The notes under the pieces were generated by a model. That model was not told the origin of the DNA. It searched no databases and saw only the letters and a list, made by a program, of their open reading frames with translations. Positions 1-5,754 of a stretch of 35,035 bases of DNA are shown here, in pieces; within the stretch, counting starts at the first letter, position 1, and every line of letters starts with the position of its first letter. This DNA is from Lachnospiraceae bacterium (lineage in GTDB: Bacteria; Bacillota; Clostridia; Lachnospirales; Lachnospiraceae), in assembly GCA_017936785.1 (NCBI GenBank), contig JAGBEV010000058.1:1-35035 (forward strand), in the 5' to 3' direction. Position numbers and translations under genes: made by a program.

Positions 1-600
1 GGGCCTCGGGTCGCTCCGCCAGCTTGACGCCATGCTTGCTTTCAGCTTTTCAATCTGTTCCGGCGACAGCAGCGCACAGCCATCCAGCTTGCCATGCTTG
101 CGGTAATAGGCGTTGACTTCCTTCATAATGAGCTGGGAGCGTTCCAGCCCGTCCAGCTTCTTCTGGAGCTTTTCGATCGCTGCCGGGTCATCGGCGCTGA
201 TCCCGCCCATGCCGGTGCTGCGTATCTTATCCAGCAGCCCTTGAATATACCGCCATTCCTCCATGTTGCTGTCCCGGGCCCGGTTCTGTTTTTCCTTCTT
301 TCCCACCGGGAAATTGGCAGGTCCGGCGATCATCACAGAGGGAACCCTTGCGTCAATGGCAAAGCCCTGGTTCATGTTTTCGGCCAGCTTGCGGGCGTAG
401 GTGTCTAACAGATGGTCGATCTTCTCATGGTACATGGGGTCCACCCGGGATTTCTGCTTTTCCGCTATGGCGGCGGCCTTGTCCACCATTGCCCGGTATT
501 CCGCCGTTGCGCTCCCTTCCTTGTAGTCGGAAAAGCTGTTCATTTCTTTTGCCCGGCGGGCGGCTCCTTCATTGATAGGGTAATAGTTGATGGTATGCAC
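1..600 (-). CDS. Conserved integrative-element protein, 3' part cut by window edge
   Basis: An open frame of 200 codons runs off the left edge without a stop. The translation begins VHTINYYPINEGAARRAKEM and is hydrophilic, rich in Lys/Glu/Ala with predicted helices (for example EKLQKKLDGLERSQLIMKEV). I recall this N-terminal pattern from large proteins of Clostridiales conjugative elements that are usually annotated as hypothetical, so I assign no function. The start is uncertain. GTG at 600 fits the remembered family N-terminus, but the AAAGGAG sequence abuts it with no spacer. An in-frame ATG at 621 lies in the loop of the hairpin at 611-633 and would add seven residues. The gene follows ardA on the same strand with 35 bp between stop and GTG, so it probably belongs to the same transcript. 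Its GC-rich codon use matches the rest of 1-4600 and differs from the chromosome to the right. Confidence 0.75.
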   Translation of the reverse strand, partial: MHTINYYPINEGAARRAKEMNSFSDYKEGSATAEYRAMVDKAAAIAEKQKSRVDPMYHEKIDHLLDTYARKLAENMNQGFAIDARVPSVMIAGPANFPVGKKEKQNRARDSNMEEWRYIQGLLDKIRSTGMGGISADDPAAIEKLQKKLDGLERSQLIMKEVNAYYRKHGKLDGCALLSPEQIEKLKASMASSWRSDPRP

Positions 601-610
601 CTCCTTTATG

Positions 611-633
611 CTTCGGGCCATGCTGGCCCGAAG
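611..633 (-). repeat. Perfect hairpin just after ardA stop (copy 1 of an element repeat)
   Basis: Two 10-bp arms (611-620 and 624-633) are perfectly complementary around a 3-nt loop. The hairpin starts 2 nt after the ardA stop codon. A near-identical copy follows the parB stop at 3064-3082. No T-run follows, so it is not a classic terminator; an intercistronic stability or translation-control hairpin is more likely. The loop carries an ATG in frame with the next gene. Confidence 0.7.
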
Positions 634-635
634 TC

Positions 636-1349
636 CTACCGTTCTTCATGGGAAGGCCCCGCCTTGTCCTTTTTCGGAGCGGGTGGGGCTTCTTGAAACT
701 GTTTGAGTGTAGCGAGAATGGAGTGGACAGGCTCGGCCTTTTCAGGATAGGCAAATATCCGGTGTTCCGGCGGGATGTCCTGCGGCCCGTGGTAATACTC
801 CTTGAAGCCCTCCGGGACTGCCGACACATACCCACCGGGAGCGAATACGCCGCCCTCGTTGATACGCACATCCCGCCCGTATGCCTCATAATCGAAGTAG
901 TTCTGAATGTGCTCCGGTATGTCGATAGTCCCAAGCTCGTCGGCGTAAAGACGACCCAGCCCTTCATCATCGGAAATATCCGGGTAAAAGCGGTAAAGGT
1001 CAAGGTTCTGCGTCAGGTTTATCAAATCCTTCACGCTCCTTGTGTGGTTTCCCAAGACAAGAGCGGCTTCAAAGGTTTCCAGTCCACCCTTATCCCGTAC
1101 TTCCAGCAGGGCGTGGCCCAGCTCGTTCAGCTCGTCGATGTTCTCACATTCGTAGAGATGATCGTAGAGCCCCAGCACATCACTGTCAAAGCTGGTAAAG
1201 AACACTTCGCTGTACCGTTTCCCGTCTATCCCGATTTTGGCAAGGGCGGCCTGCAACTCCTGTGTCGTCATGGGGAAATGTACCGTTGTCCCTACCTCGA
1301 TCCCCATCAAGGGGTACAGGGCTGTATTGGTTATATAGGCTTCAAACAT
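636..1349 (-). CDS. ardA: ArdA-family antirestriction protein
   Basis: The 237-residue acidic protein begins MFEAYITNTALYPLMGIEVG and has the ArdA look: an N-terminal 'F-AYI-N' strand, many Asp/Glu residues, and an 'NYFDYEAYGRDV' segment near residue 170-185. ArdA proteins of conjugative elements mimic B-form DNA and bind type I restriction-modification enzymes, protecting incoming DNA during transfer. The start at 1349 is set by GGAGG 8 nt upstream, which lies inside the 3' end of the methyltransferase gene; a longer frame back to 1436 would overlap that gene without a ribosome binding site. The C-terminus (about residues 205-237) is a Pro/Lys/Glu-rich tail that is probably disordered. Together with the adjacent methyltransferase it forms an anti-restriction pair. 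The family call is from sequence pattern and context. Confidence 0.88.
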   Translation of the reverse strand: MFEAYITNTALYPLMGIEVGTTVHFPMTTQELQAALAKIGIDGKRYSEVFFTSFDSDVLGLYDHLYECENIDELNELGHALLEVRDKGGLETFEAALVLGNHTRSVKDLINLTQNLDLYRFYPDISDDEGLGRLYADELGTIDIPEHIQNYFDYEAYGRDVRINEGGVFAPGGYVSAVPEGFKEYYHGPQDIPPEHRIFAYPEKAEPVHSILATLKQFQEAPPAPKKDKAGPSHEER

Positions 1350-1353
1350 GGGC

Positions 1354-2439
1354 TTATTCCTCCTTTCCGGCCCTGCCAGCCAGCACCTCATAGATCCCGG
1401 CCATAATGTAATCGGCGCAAGGGAGGGCAATCGCATTTCCCAGCGCCTTGTAGCGTTGCAGAGGCCGGATCTCCATGCCGTCCGCCCCGTACTTTGTCCA
1501 GCCCTCCGGCAGCCCCATCAGCCGTTCGCTTTCCGTTTCCGTCAGAAAACGGATGCAGCCGCCCTCCGGGTCGCCCTCATACCAGAAGGCAAAGGGCGTT
1601 ACATCACTGGCTAAAAGAGTGGGAAAAGGGTCAGTTGGTAATCCGAAGCTGTTTCGGAAGGCCGTTTCTTCCTGCCTTTTTGCCGCTCCCCGCATACGGA
1701 AGCACTGAAAGGGGTGGATGACTGGTATCTGCCGCCCTGTTTCAAAAGAAGCTGTTCGATCTCCTTCGGCGGCGGCCCACCCGCCCTCTCCGCAAGGCGG
1801 AGGAAGTGGGAGCATTGGACGGGGCTTAAATAGTATGTCTGCGGCACGTCTGCCTCCAAAATCCGCCACGACGAAAATCCGCTGCCTTCGTGCCAGCCTT
1901 CGGGAGCCTGCCCAATACTGGGCGTCCATGAGCCGCCAGCACACATCAGGCGTTCCCCCTCGCACCATTCCGGCGTTTCCCCATCTTCCCGAAGGAGGCA
2001 TTGGAATTTCGGTGTCCGAGAAGGCGGATAGGACGGCTCTAAAGTCCATCCGGTCATTTGTAGAAAACGCTCCCATGACGTTTTCCCAAACAGCGATAGC
2101 TGGATATAGGTTATCAGTAGCATCCCTCATTTCCTGTATGATACGAAACGCCTGATAGAACAGGCTTGATTTTGCCCCGGCAAGGCCGGAGCGGTTGCCG
2201 ATCAGAGAAAGGTTCTGACAGGGAGAGCCGAAGGTTATCACATGGACCGGCGGGATTTTCCCGCCGTCCACCTTCGTAATATCCCCCAAATGCACCATGT
2301 CGGGAAAGTGCCTTTTGGTTATGGAGATGGGCGCTTTTTCAATCTCACTGGCCCATACCGGACGGATACCGCACCGGGAAGCAGCCAGAGGGAACACGCC
2401 GATCCCGTCGAAAAGGCTTCCCAGCTTAATGTCCGGCAT
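1354..2439 (-). CDS. DNA (cytosine-5)-methyltransferase of a mobile element
   Basis: The 361-residue protein shows the C5-methyltransferase motifs in order: SAM-binding SLFDGIG (residues 8-14), catalytic GSPCQNLS with Cys74, WENV (118-121), RQRIFVVAD (185-193), and the C-terminal ALGNAIALPCADYI block. It transfers a methyl group from S-adenosylmethionine to cytosine in DNA; no partner restriction nuclease gene is visible here, so it is best read as an orphan enzyme that protects element DNA. Between motif VIII and the C-terminal motifs the sequence is low in conservation and Pro/Gly/Glu-rich ('LPLPPPCGEGGWAAAEG'). The same DNA there encodes the overlapping ORF at 1611-2123. The gene overlaps the upstream DUF4406-like gene by 14 bp, and the downstream ardA ribosome binding site lies at its 3' end, so the three are translationally linked. 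An extra three residues sit in the 'QYW...RRQRIF' block relative to the usual spacing. Confidence 0.95.
   Translation of the reverse strand: MPDIKLGSLFDGIGVFPLAASRCGIRPVWASEIEKAPISITKRHFPDMVHLGDITKVDGGKIPPVHVITFGSPCQNLSLIGNRSGLAGAKSSLFYQAFRIIQEMRDATDNLYPAIAVWENVMGAFSTNDRMDFRAVLSAFSDTEIPMPPSGRWGNAGMVRGGTPDVCWRLMDAQYWAGSRRLARRQRIFVVADFGGRRAADILFKPRPMLPLPPPCGEGGWAAAEGDRTASFETGRQIPVIHPFQCFRMRGAAKRQEETAFRNSFGLPTDPFPTLLASDVTPFAFWYEGDPEGGCIRFLTETESERLMGLPEGWTKYGADGMEIRPLQRYKALGNAIALPCADYIMAGIYEVLAGRAGKEE
1611..2123 (-). CDS. Putative overlapping gene inside the methyltransferase gene
   Basis: A 170-codon ORF lies wholly inside the methyltransferase gene on the same strand in a shifted frame. It starts at ATG 2123 with AGGA 8 nt upstream and reads QLSLFGKTSWERFLQMTGW near the N-terminus. 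Later blocks are GGSWTPSIGQAP, EADVPQTYYLSP and FLRLAERAGGPPPKEIEQLL. From memory, phage and plasmid hypothetical proteins with 'SLFGKTSPE', 'NIGESP' and 'YLSPKACQGILRRAERRGKELPP' blocks are common. The first two arise when the motifs VWENVPG and QYWGVPQ are read one base on. The 'LSP..C...LR.AER.G...P' helix falls where the methyltransferase frame is poorly conserved, which suggests selection on this frame. Function unknown. The alternative is a passive by-product of the methyltransferase code. Confidence 0.5.
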   Translation of the reverse strand: MLLITYIQLSLFGKTSWERFLQMTGWTLEPSYPPSRTPKFQCLLREDGETPEWCEGERLMCAGGSWTPSIGQAPEGWHEGSGFSSWRILEADVPQTYYLSPVQCSHFLRLAERAGGPPPKEIEQLLLKQGGRYQSSTPFSASVCGERQKGRKKRPSETASDYQLTLFPLF

Positions 2440-2782
2440 GGCCCGGGGTGCCGTGACCCTTCACGGCAAGCACCCCTTCCAGTGTGGTCGCCGCAATGCC
2501 CAGCCGCCCGGCAACCGCAATATCATTTTTTACATCCTCGTCCACAGCGCTGCCGCAGACAATCAGGGTGTGGGAGCGCCGCAGCATATCCCGGCGCATA
2601 TCAATCCCGGCCTTGTGTTCCTCGGGAACGCTGTCATTCAAAAACAGCGGCAGATACAAGAGCGGGCAGATCGGGGAAAAGCCCGCCTCATAAGCAAGAC
2701 GGCAGTAGTGGGCCGCCAGCTCCATATCAACATCCGGCTCGCCGCTCCATGCGGCGGTCAGGTATGCTAAAGGTCGTTTCAT
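2426..2782 (-). CDS. DUF4406-like (nucleoside deoxyribosyltransferase-like fold) element protein
   Basis: The 118-residue protein begins MKRPLAYLTAAWSG and continues with 'YCRLAYEAGFSPICPLLYLPLF' split motifs, then 'IDMRRDMLRRSHTLIVCG' and 'DVKNDIAVAGRLGI'. This order (YLTAAW at the first strand, an R..DM..L..C/S..L.VCG strand-loop, then a final helix) matches DUF4406-like proteins of integrative elements, which are distantly related to nucleoside 2-deoxyribosyltransferases; enzymatic activity is not established. The start at 2782 has GGAGG 8 nt upstream; an in-frame ATG at 2797 has no ribosome binding site. Its stop overlaps the methyltransferase start by 14 bp, which implies coupled translation. 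Upstream lies a 309-bp structured intergenic stretch after parB. Confidence 0.75.
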   Translation of the reverse strand: MKRPLAYLTAAWSGEPDVDMELAAHYCRLAYEAGFSPICPLLYLPLFLNDSVPEEHKAGIDMRRDMLRRSHTLIVCGSAVDEDVKNDIAVAGRLGIAATTLEGVLAVKGHGTPGHAGH

Positions 2783-2839
2783 TGGTTGAGCCTCCATTTC
2801 TGTTTTGGTTTAGGGAAAAGCAAGAGTTCGCCCAACCCC

Positions 2840-3084
2840 TCCGCCCCTTCCCCCGGGAAGGGGAACGGCTCTGGAGAATTTATATCCCCGTCGCTTGACC
2901 GGGAAAAAGCATAACCGGGAGAAATCCGTCAAGGGTGCCTCTGGCACCGCCTGCGGCGGCGCTGCCCTTGACTGATTTTCCCGGCTATGCTACGGAATAA
3001 CTGGCGACGGGGAATAATTTATATCTCCAGAGCTTCGGGGCGCGGGGCAGAGCCCCGCAATCCTCGGGCCATGCTGACCCGAAG
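2840..3084 (-). other. Highly structured intergenic region with a 166-bp imperfect palindrome
   Basis: The gap between parB and the DUF4406-like gene contains no ORF of note but is dense in inverted repeats. The main one spans 2868-3033. Its outer arms are a perfect 10 bp (2868-2877 with 3024-3033), followed by matching blocks (CCCCGTCG at 2886-2893 with CGACGGGG at 3005-3012; AGCATAACCGGGA at 2908-2920 with TCCCGGCTATGCT at 2979-2991, one mismatch; TCAAGGG at 2929-2935 with CCCTTGA at 2965-2971). A GC-rich core (GGTGCC/GGCACC at 2935-2949) tops it. It is flanked by a 7-bp hairpin (3042-3058) and a CCCTTCCC/GGGAAGGG-like hairpin near 2845-2863. Read on the minus strand this would be a long branched leader. 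It could be a structured RNA, a replication or transfer site, or a small inactive insertion; the sequence alone does not decide. Confidence 0.6.
3064..3082 (-). repeat. Hairpin after parB stop (copy 2 of the 611-633 repeat)
   Basis: This copy shares CGGGCCATGCTG and CCCGAAG with the hairpin after ardA and sits 9 nt past the parB stop. The single base change in one arm leaves a G-U pair on the minus-strand RNA but would give an A-C mismatch on the plus-strand RNA, so the fold is kept in the direction of gene transcription. The ATG in the loop opens a 17-codon ORF. Confidence 0.6.
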
Positions 3085-3091
3085 TTTGGGC

Positions 3092-4465
3092 TTACTTTTC
3101 CTGTTCGGTTTTCTTCTCCGGCTTTTCATGTTCCTTCTGCTGACCCTTCCAGTCGTCCAGCAGCTTGATGATCTGGTCCTTCATTTCCCTCGGCGTAGTT
3201 TCCTTGCCGAAATACTTGCTCAGTTCCGCACCTGTCAAAATCACTTTGTCTACCTCCTTTTTGTCCTCCATCATAATGCCGTCGATCACATCCCCGTTGA
3301 GCAGCTTCTTTTCGTCCAGCTCACGCATACGCTTTGCCTGCGCCTGTGAAGGCGAGGACTGCTGGCTGTCAATGGCGACGGCGATATAGTTCTGGTTCTT
3401 CTTGCCGATATAGGAAAGCTCCACCGCCGTAGTAAAGCCCAGCTTTTTTTCATCCATCAGCTTCATCAGGTCGGGAACCAGCTCATTGAGCCGGATATAC
3501 CGCTGCACCTGCTTGACCGCCATCTTATTGCGCTCGGCTACAATTTCGTTGGAGCGTTTTCCTGCGTCCTTCGGGTCAATCTGGCCCGAAGTGCGGGAGC
3601 CCTGGTGCTTGATGGCCTCAAGCTGCATTTTCAAGGCTTTGGCCCGCTCACTGGGGAGGATTTCTTCACGCTGGTTGAGATTGTCCTCGACCATCTGCGT
3701 GATGGCTTCATCGTCCGTCAGATTGCGAACAATACAGGGCATATCCGCATATCCGGCAAGCTCGCTGGCCTTCTGGCGGCGGTGGCCGGACACGATCTCA
3801 TAGCCGCCATCCTCACGGGGACGGACGATAGCGGGCTGGGTCACGCCCTTGTCCTTGACGCTGGACACCATAGCCCGCATTTCTTCATCATCCCGAACCT
3901 CAAAGGGATGGTTCTTGAAGGCGTGAAGCTCGTTCAGCTTGATATAGACGATCTGTTCCTTGCCCCGGCGTGGTGCATCCTTCGGTTTTTCGGGTTCCTT
4001 CGGAGCGGGAGCGGCCTGTACCGTTGGCGCCGTTTTTTTCTCCGGTTCCTTTTTGACCACATTTTCCGGTTTCTGTGCGGGAGCTTCGGGCTTCGGGGTT
4101 GCGGCCTTGTCCTTATCTGCTTTCGGGGGACGGCCCCGGCGCTTCGGCTGTTCCGGCTCTTTGGGTTTTTCCTCCGCTTTCTTCGGAGCCTCCGGCTGCT
4201 TTTCCGGTTTTTCCGTTTTTGCCGGGGCAGGCTTTTCCCCGCTGGGAGCTGCCGCCCGTTCCTCGACCTTCTTTTCCTTCATAATTTCAGCGAAGTTATA
4301 GACGGAAACCTGCGGGTTCTTTACCTCCGGTTCCGTCTTTTTTTCCGGCTCCGGAGAAACGGAAACCTTCTCCGGCTCTTTTGGGGGAGCGGGAGGCGTT
4401 TCCTTGCCCGGCCCGCTATCCGTTACCGGCTGTTCCGGCGTTTTTGTGGTTTTATCATCTGCCAT
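3092..4465 (-). CDS. ParB/Spo0J-family protein with long disordered N-terminus
   Basis: The 457-residue protein has three parts. Residues 1 to about 165 are a Pro/Lys/Glu-rich, low-complexity tail that includes an AT-hook-like RRGRPPK near residue 110. Residues about 170-290 form a ParB N-terminal domain: 'IVYIKLNELHAFKNHPFEV', 'GGYEIVSGHRRQKASELAG' with the GHRR box near 227-230, and 'QMVEDNLNQREEILPSERA'. In characterised ParB proteins the equivalent box binds CTP. A helix-turn-helix and helical C-terminus follow ('AVKQVQRYIRLNELV'). Such proteins in integrative elements serve partition or regulation. The start at 4465 has AGGAGG 9 nt upstream; an ATG at 4471 is only 3 nt from it. No parA is visible, so its partner, if any, lies outside the window. 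It is the first element gene from the junction. Confidence 0.9.
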   Translation of the reverse strand: MADDKTTKTPEQPVTDSGPGKETPPAPPKEPEKVSVSPEPEKKTEPEVKNPQVSVYNFAEIMKEKKVEERAAAPSGEKPAPAKTEKPEKQPEAPKKAEEKPKEPEQPKRRGRPPKADKDKAATPKPEAPAQKPENVVKKEPEKKTAPTVQAAPAPKEPEKPKDAPRRGKEQIVYIKLNELHAFKNHPFEVRDDEEMRAMVSSVKDKGVTQPAIVRPREDGGYEIVSGHRRQKASELAGYADMPCIVRNLTDDEAITQMVEDNLNQREEILPSERAKALKMQLEAIKHQGSRTSGQIDPKDAGKRSNEIVAERNKMAVKQVQRYIRLNELVPDLMKLMDEKKLGFTTAVELSYIGKKNQNYIAVAIDSQQSSPSQAQAKRMRELDEKKLLNGDVIDGIMMEDKKEVDKVILTGAELSKYFGKETTPREMKDQIIKLLDDWKGQQKEHEKPEKKTEQEK

Positions 4466-4555
4466 AAGCATTTACCTCCTGTTTTTTGGCATGAAAAAAG
4501 AGGCTCAACTTTTCAGTCAAGCCCCCGTGGGAAGTTCCTCCTTTCTCCGCCATGA

Positions 4556-4600
4556 TACAAAAATACCGCCCGTAGTCTCGTTTGGGCGGTACTTTGTGTA
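4556..4600 (-). terminator. Terminator-like hairpin upstream of parB
   Basis: TACCGCCC (4564-4571) pairs with GGGCGGTA (4584-4591), extended with mismatches to 4556 and 4600. On the minus strand the stem is followed by TTTTTG. It sits between the candidate promoter at 4628-4656 and parB, so it could attenuate parB or block host read-through. It is close to the element-chromosome junction. Confidence 0.5.
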
Positions 4601-4601
4601 A

Positions 4602-5048
4602 GATTGGCAGTCCATTATTAAGTTTTTTATTATGTTCCCTTTGTACACCGTTGCAAATCTTTCCCATTATATAAACAATATGATGATGTTATTGCTGGCA
4701 GGTCCCATGCTGGAGGAAAAATACGGCAGCAGGCTGCTTTTGGAAATGATCCTGATTACGGCTTTTGTAACGGGAATCGTCAATGTCATGCTTTTTCCCA
4801 CAGGGCTCTTAGGGGCAAGCGGCATTGTATTTATGATGATCATTTTGTCCTCTGTTACCAGTGTAAAAGAAGGAAAGATTCCTTTGACGCTGATCGTGGT
4901 CGTTATCCTGTATCTGGGGGAACAGATCGCAGCAGGAATTTTGTCAGCGGACAATATTTCCCAGCTGACGCATATTGTTGGTGGAGTCTGCGGCGGTATT
5001 TTCGGTTTGCTGCTGCAGAATAAAAGAAATGGCAGTTTTGATCAGTAA
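4602..5048 (+). pseudogene. Rhomboid-family membrane protease, 5'-truncated
   Basis: The open frame from 4602 (first ATG 4632) encodes the C-terminal part of a rhomboid intramembrane serine protease. 'SHYINNMMMLLLAGPMLEEK' covers the first helix after loop 1, GASG holds the catalytic serine (residue 63 from ATG 4632), and LTHIVGG holds the catalytic histidine (residue 113). Rhomboids normally have at least six membrane helices; the first helix and most of loop 1 are missing here, and a stop codon (4599-4601) closes the frame upstream. The break coincides with the change from GC-rich element DNA to AT-richer chromosome. I infer the gene was cut by the element or by a deletion next to it. No ribosome binding site precedes ATG 4632. 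The intact catalytic residues leave open a reduced product, but loss of function is more likely. Confidence 0.75.
4628..4656 (-). promoter_or_regulatory. Candidate promoter reading toward parB
   Basis: On the minus strand TTGCAA (4651-4656) is followed after 17 bp by ATAATA (4628-4633). It lies within the first bases of the rhomboid remnant, so part of the parB promoter would be host DNA. No other evidence. Confidence 0.3.
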
Positions 5049-5060
5049 GGAGTAAGTATC

Positions 5061-5546
5061 ATGGCAAAGCAGAAAGAAGTTAAGACAAATGCCATGCGCA
5101 TTTTGGACAGATTAAAGATTACATATACCCACCAGTCTTATGAGTGTGACGAATTTGTAGACGGAATAGAGACGGCAGATCATTTGGGACTTCCCCATGA
5201 ACTGGTTTATAAAACCCTGGTAACACTTGGAAACAGTAAACAGTATTTTGTTTTTGTCATTCCCATTGAGGCAGAGCTGGATATGAAAAAAGCGGCAAAA
5301 GCAGTAGGAGAAAAATCGGTTTCCATGATTCATGTAAAGGAGATTACCGCTGTTACCGGTTATGTCCGGGGCGGATGTACGGCGGTAGGCATGAAAAAGC
5401 AGTATCGGACCGTGATCAGTGATACAGCAAAGGAATTGGAACAGATCTATGTCAGCGGCGGAAAAATCGGCTGTCAGATCATGCTTGCGCCGGATGATCT
5501 GTGCAGGGCATGTGGAGGAGAATATGGGAACATTATTGTGGGATAG
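5061..5546 (+). CDS. ybaK: YbaK/EbsC-type aminoacyl-tRNA deacylase
   Basis: The 161-residue protein matches the YbaK family along its length. It has 'HQSYECDEFVDGIETADHLGL' split across strands near residues 24-45, 'VYKTLVTLGNSKQYFVFVIP', 'KAVGEKSVSMI' with the Lys-rich loop, 'GYVRGGCTAVGMKK' (the GG..P-like loop in variant form) and 'IYVSGGKIGCQIMLAP'. YbaK proteins hydrolyse mischarged Cys-tRNA(Pro) in the cytoplasm. The start at 5061 is preceded by AAGGAG at good spacing. It lies 12 bp after the rhomboid remnant on the same strand, so it may have been the second gene of that operon and could have lost its promoter or now depend on one in the remnant. A terminator-like hairpin follows at 5600. 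Confidence 0.9.
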   Translation: MAKQKEVKTNAMRILDRLKITYTHQSYECDEFVDGIETADHLGLPHELVYKTLVTLGNSKQYFVFVIPIEAELDMKKAAKAVGEKSVSMIHVKEITAVTGYVRGGCTAVGMKKQYRTVISDTAKELEQIYVSGGKIGCQIMLAPDDLCRACGGEYGNIIVG

Positions 5547-5599
5547 CGTGTTTATGAACCAATAAGGTCAAAATAAGGTAATGTTTTTATTATTGGCGG

Positions 5600-5627
5600 A
5601 AGCTTTCGAAAAAATTGAAAGTTTTTT
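5600..5627 (+). terminator. Intrinsic terminator after ybaK
   Basis: AAGCTTTC (5600-5607) pairs with GAAAGTTT (5617-5624; one G-U pair), and a run of six T follows the G/A part of the right arm (5622-5627). Confidence 0.6.
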
Positions 5628-5692
5628 GTCTAAAACAAAAATCTTACTGCGAACTATGGATAGATGAAGTTATATATTCCTTATTTTGCTAC

Positions 5693-5722
5693 TTGTAGGT
5701 TGCAAAAAAATGTGCATATAAT
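5693..5722 (+). promoter_or_regulatory. Candidate promoter of the MBOAT operon
   Basis: TTGTAG (5693-5698) and a perfect TATAAT (5717-5722) are separated by 18 bp, about 30 bp upstream of the MBOAT start. Confidence 0.5.
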
Positions 5723-5754
5723 GATATAAAGAACGAAAGATAGAGTGTGGTTTT

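Noticed and set aside
648-1406. Plus-strand frame of 252 codons opposite ardA
   Set aside because: Antisense shadow of a well-supported gene in GC-rich DNA; no ribosome binding site or recognisable domain.
3605-4555. Long plus-strand frame (316 codons) opposite parB
   Set aside because: It mirrors the Pro/Lys/Glu-rich low-complexity half of ParB, giving Leu/Phe/Arg/Gly repeats, and has no ribosome binding site.
4455-4667. 70-codon minus-strand frame overlapping the parB start
   Set aside because: No ribosome binding site, runs through a terminator-like hairpin and into the rhomboid remnant; at most a chance frame.
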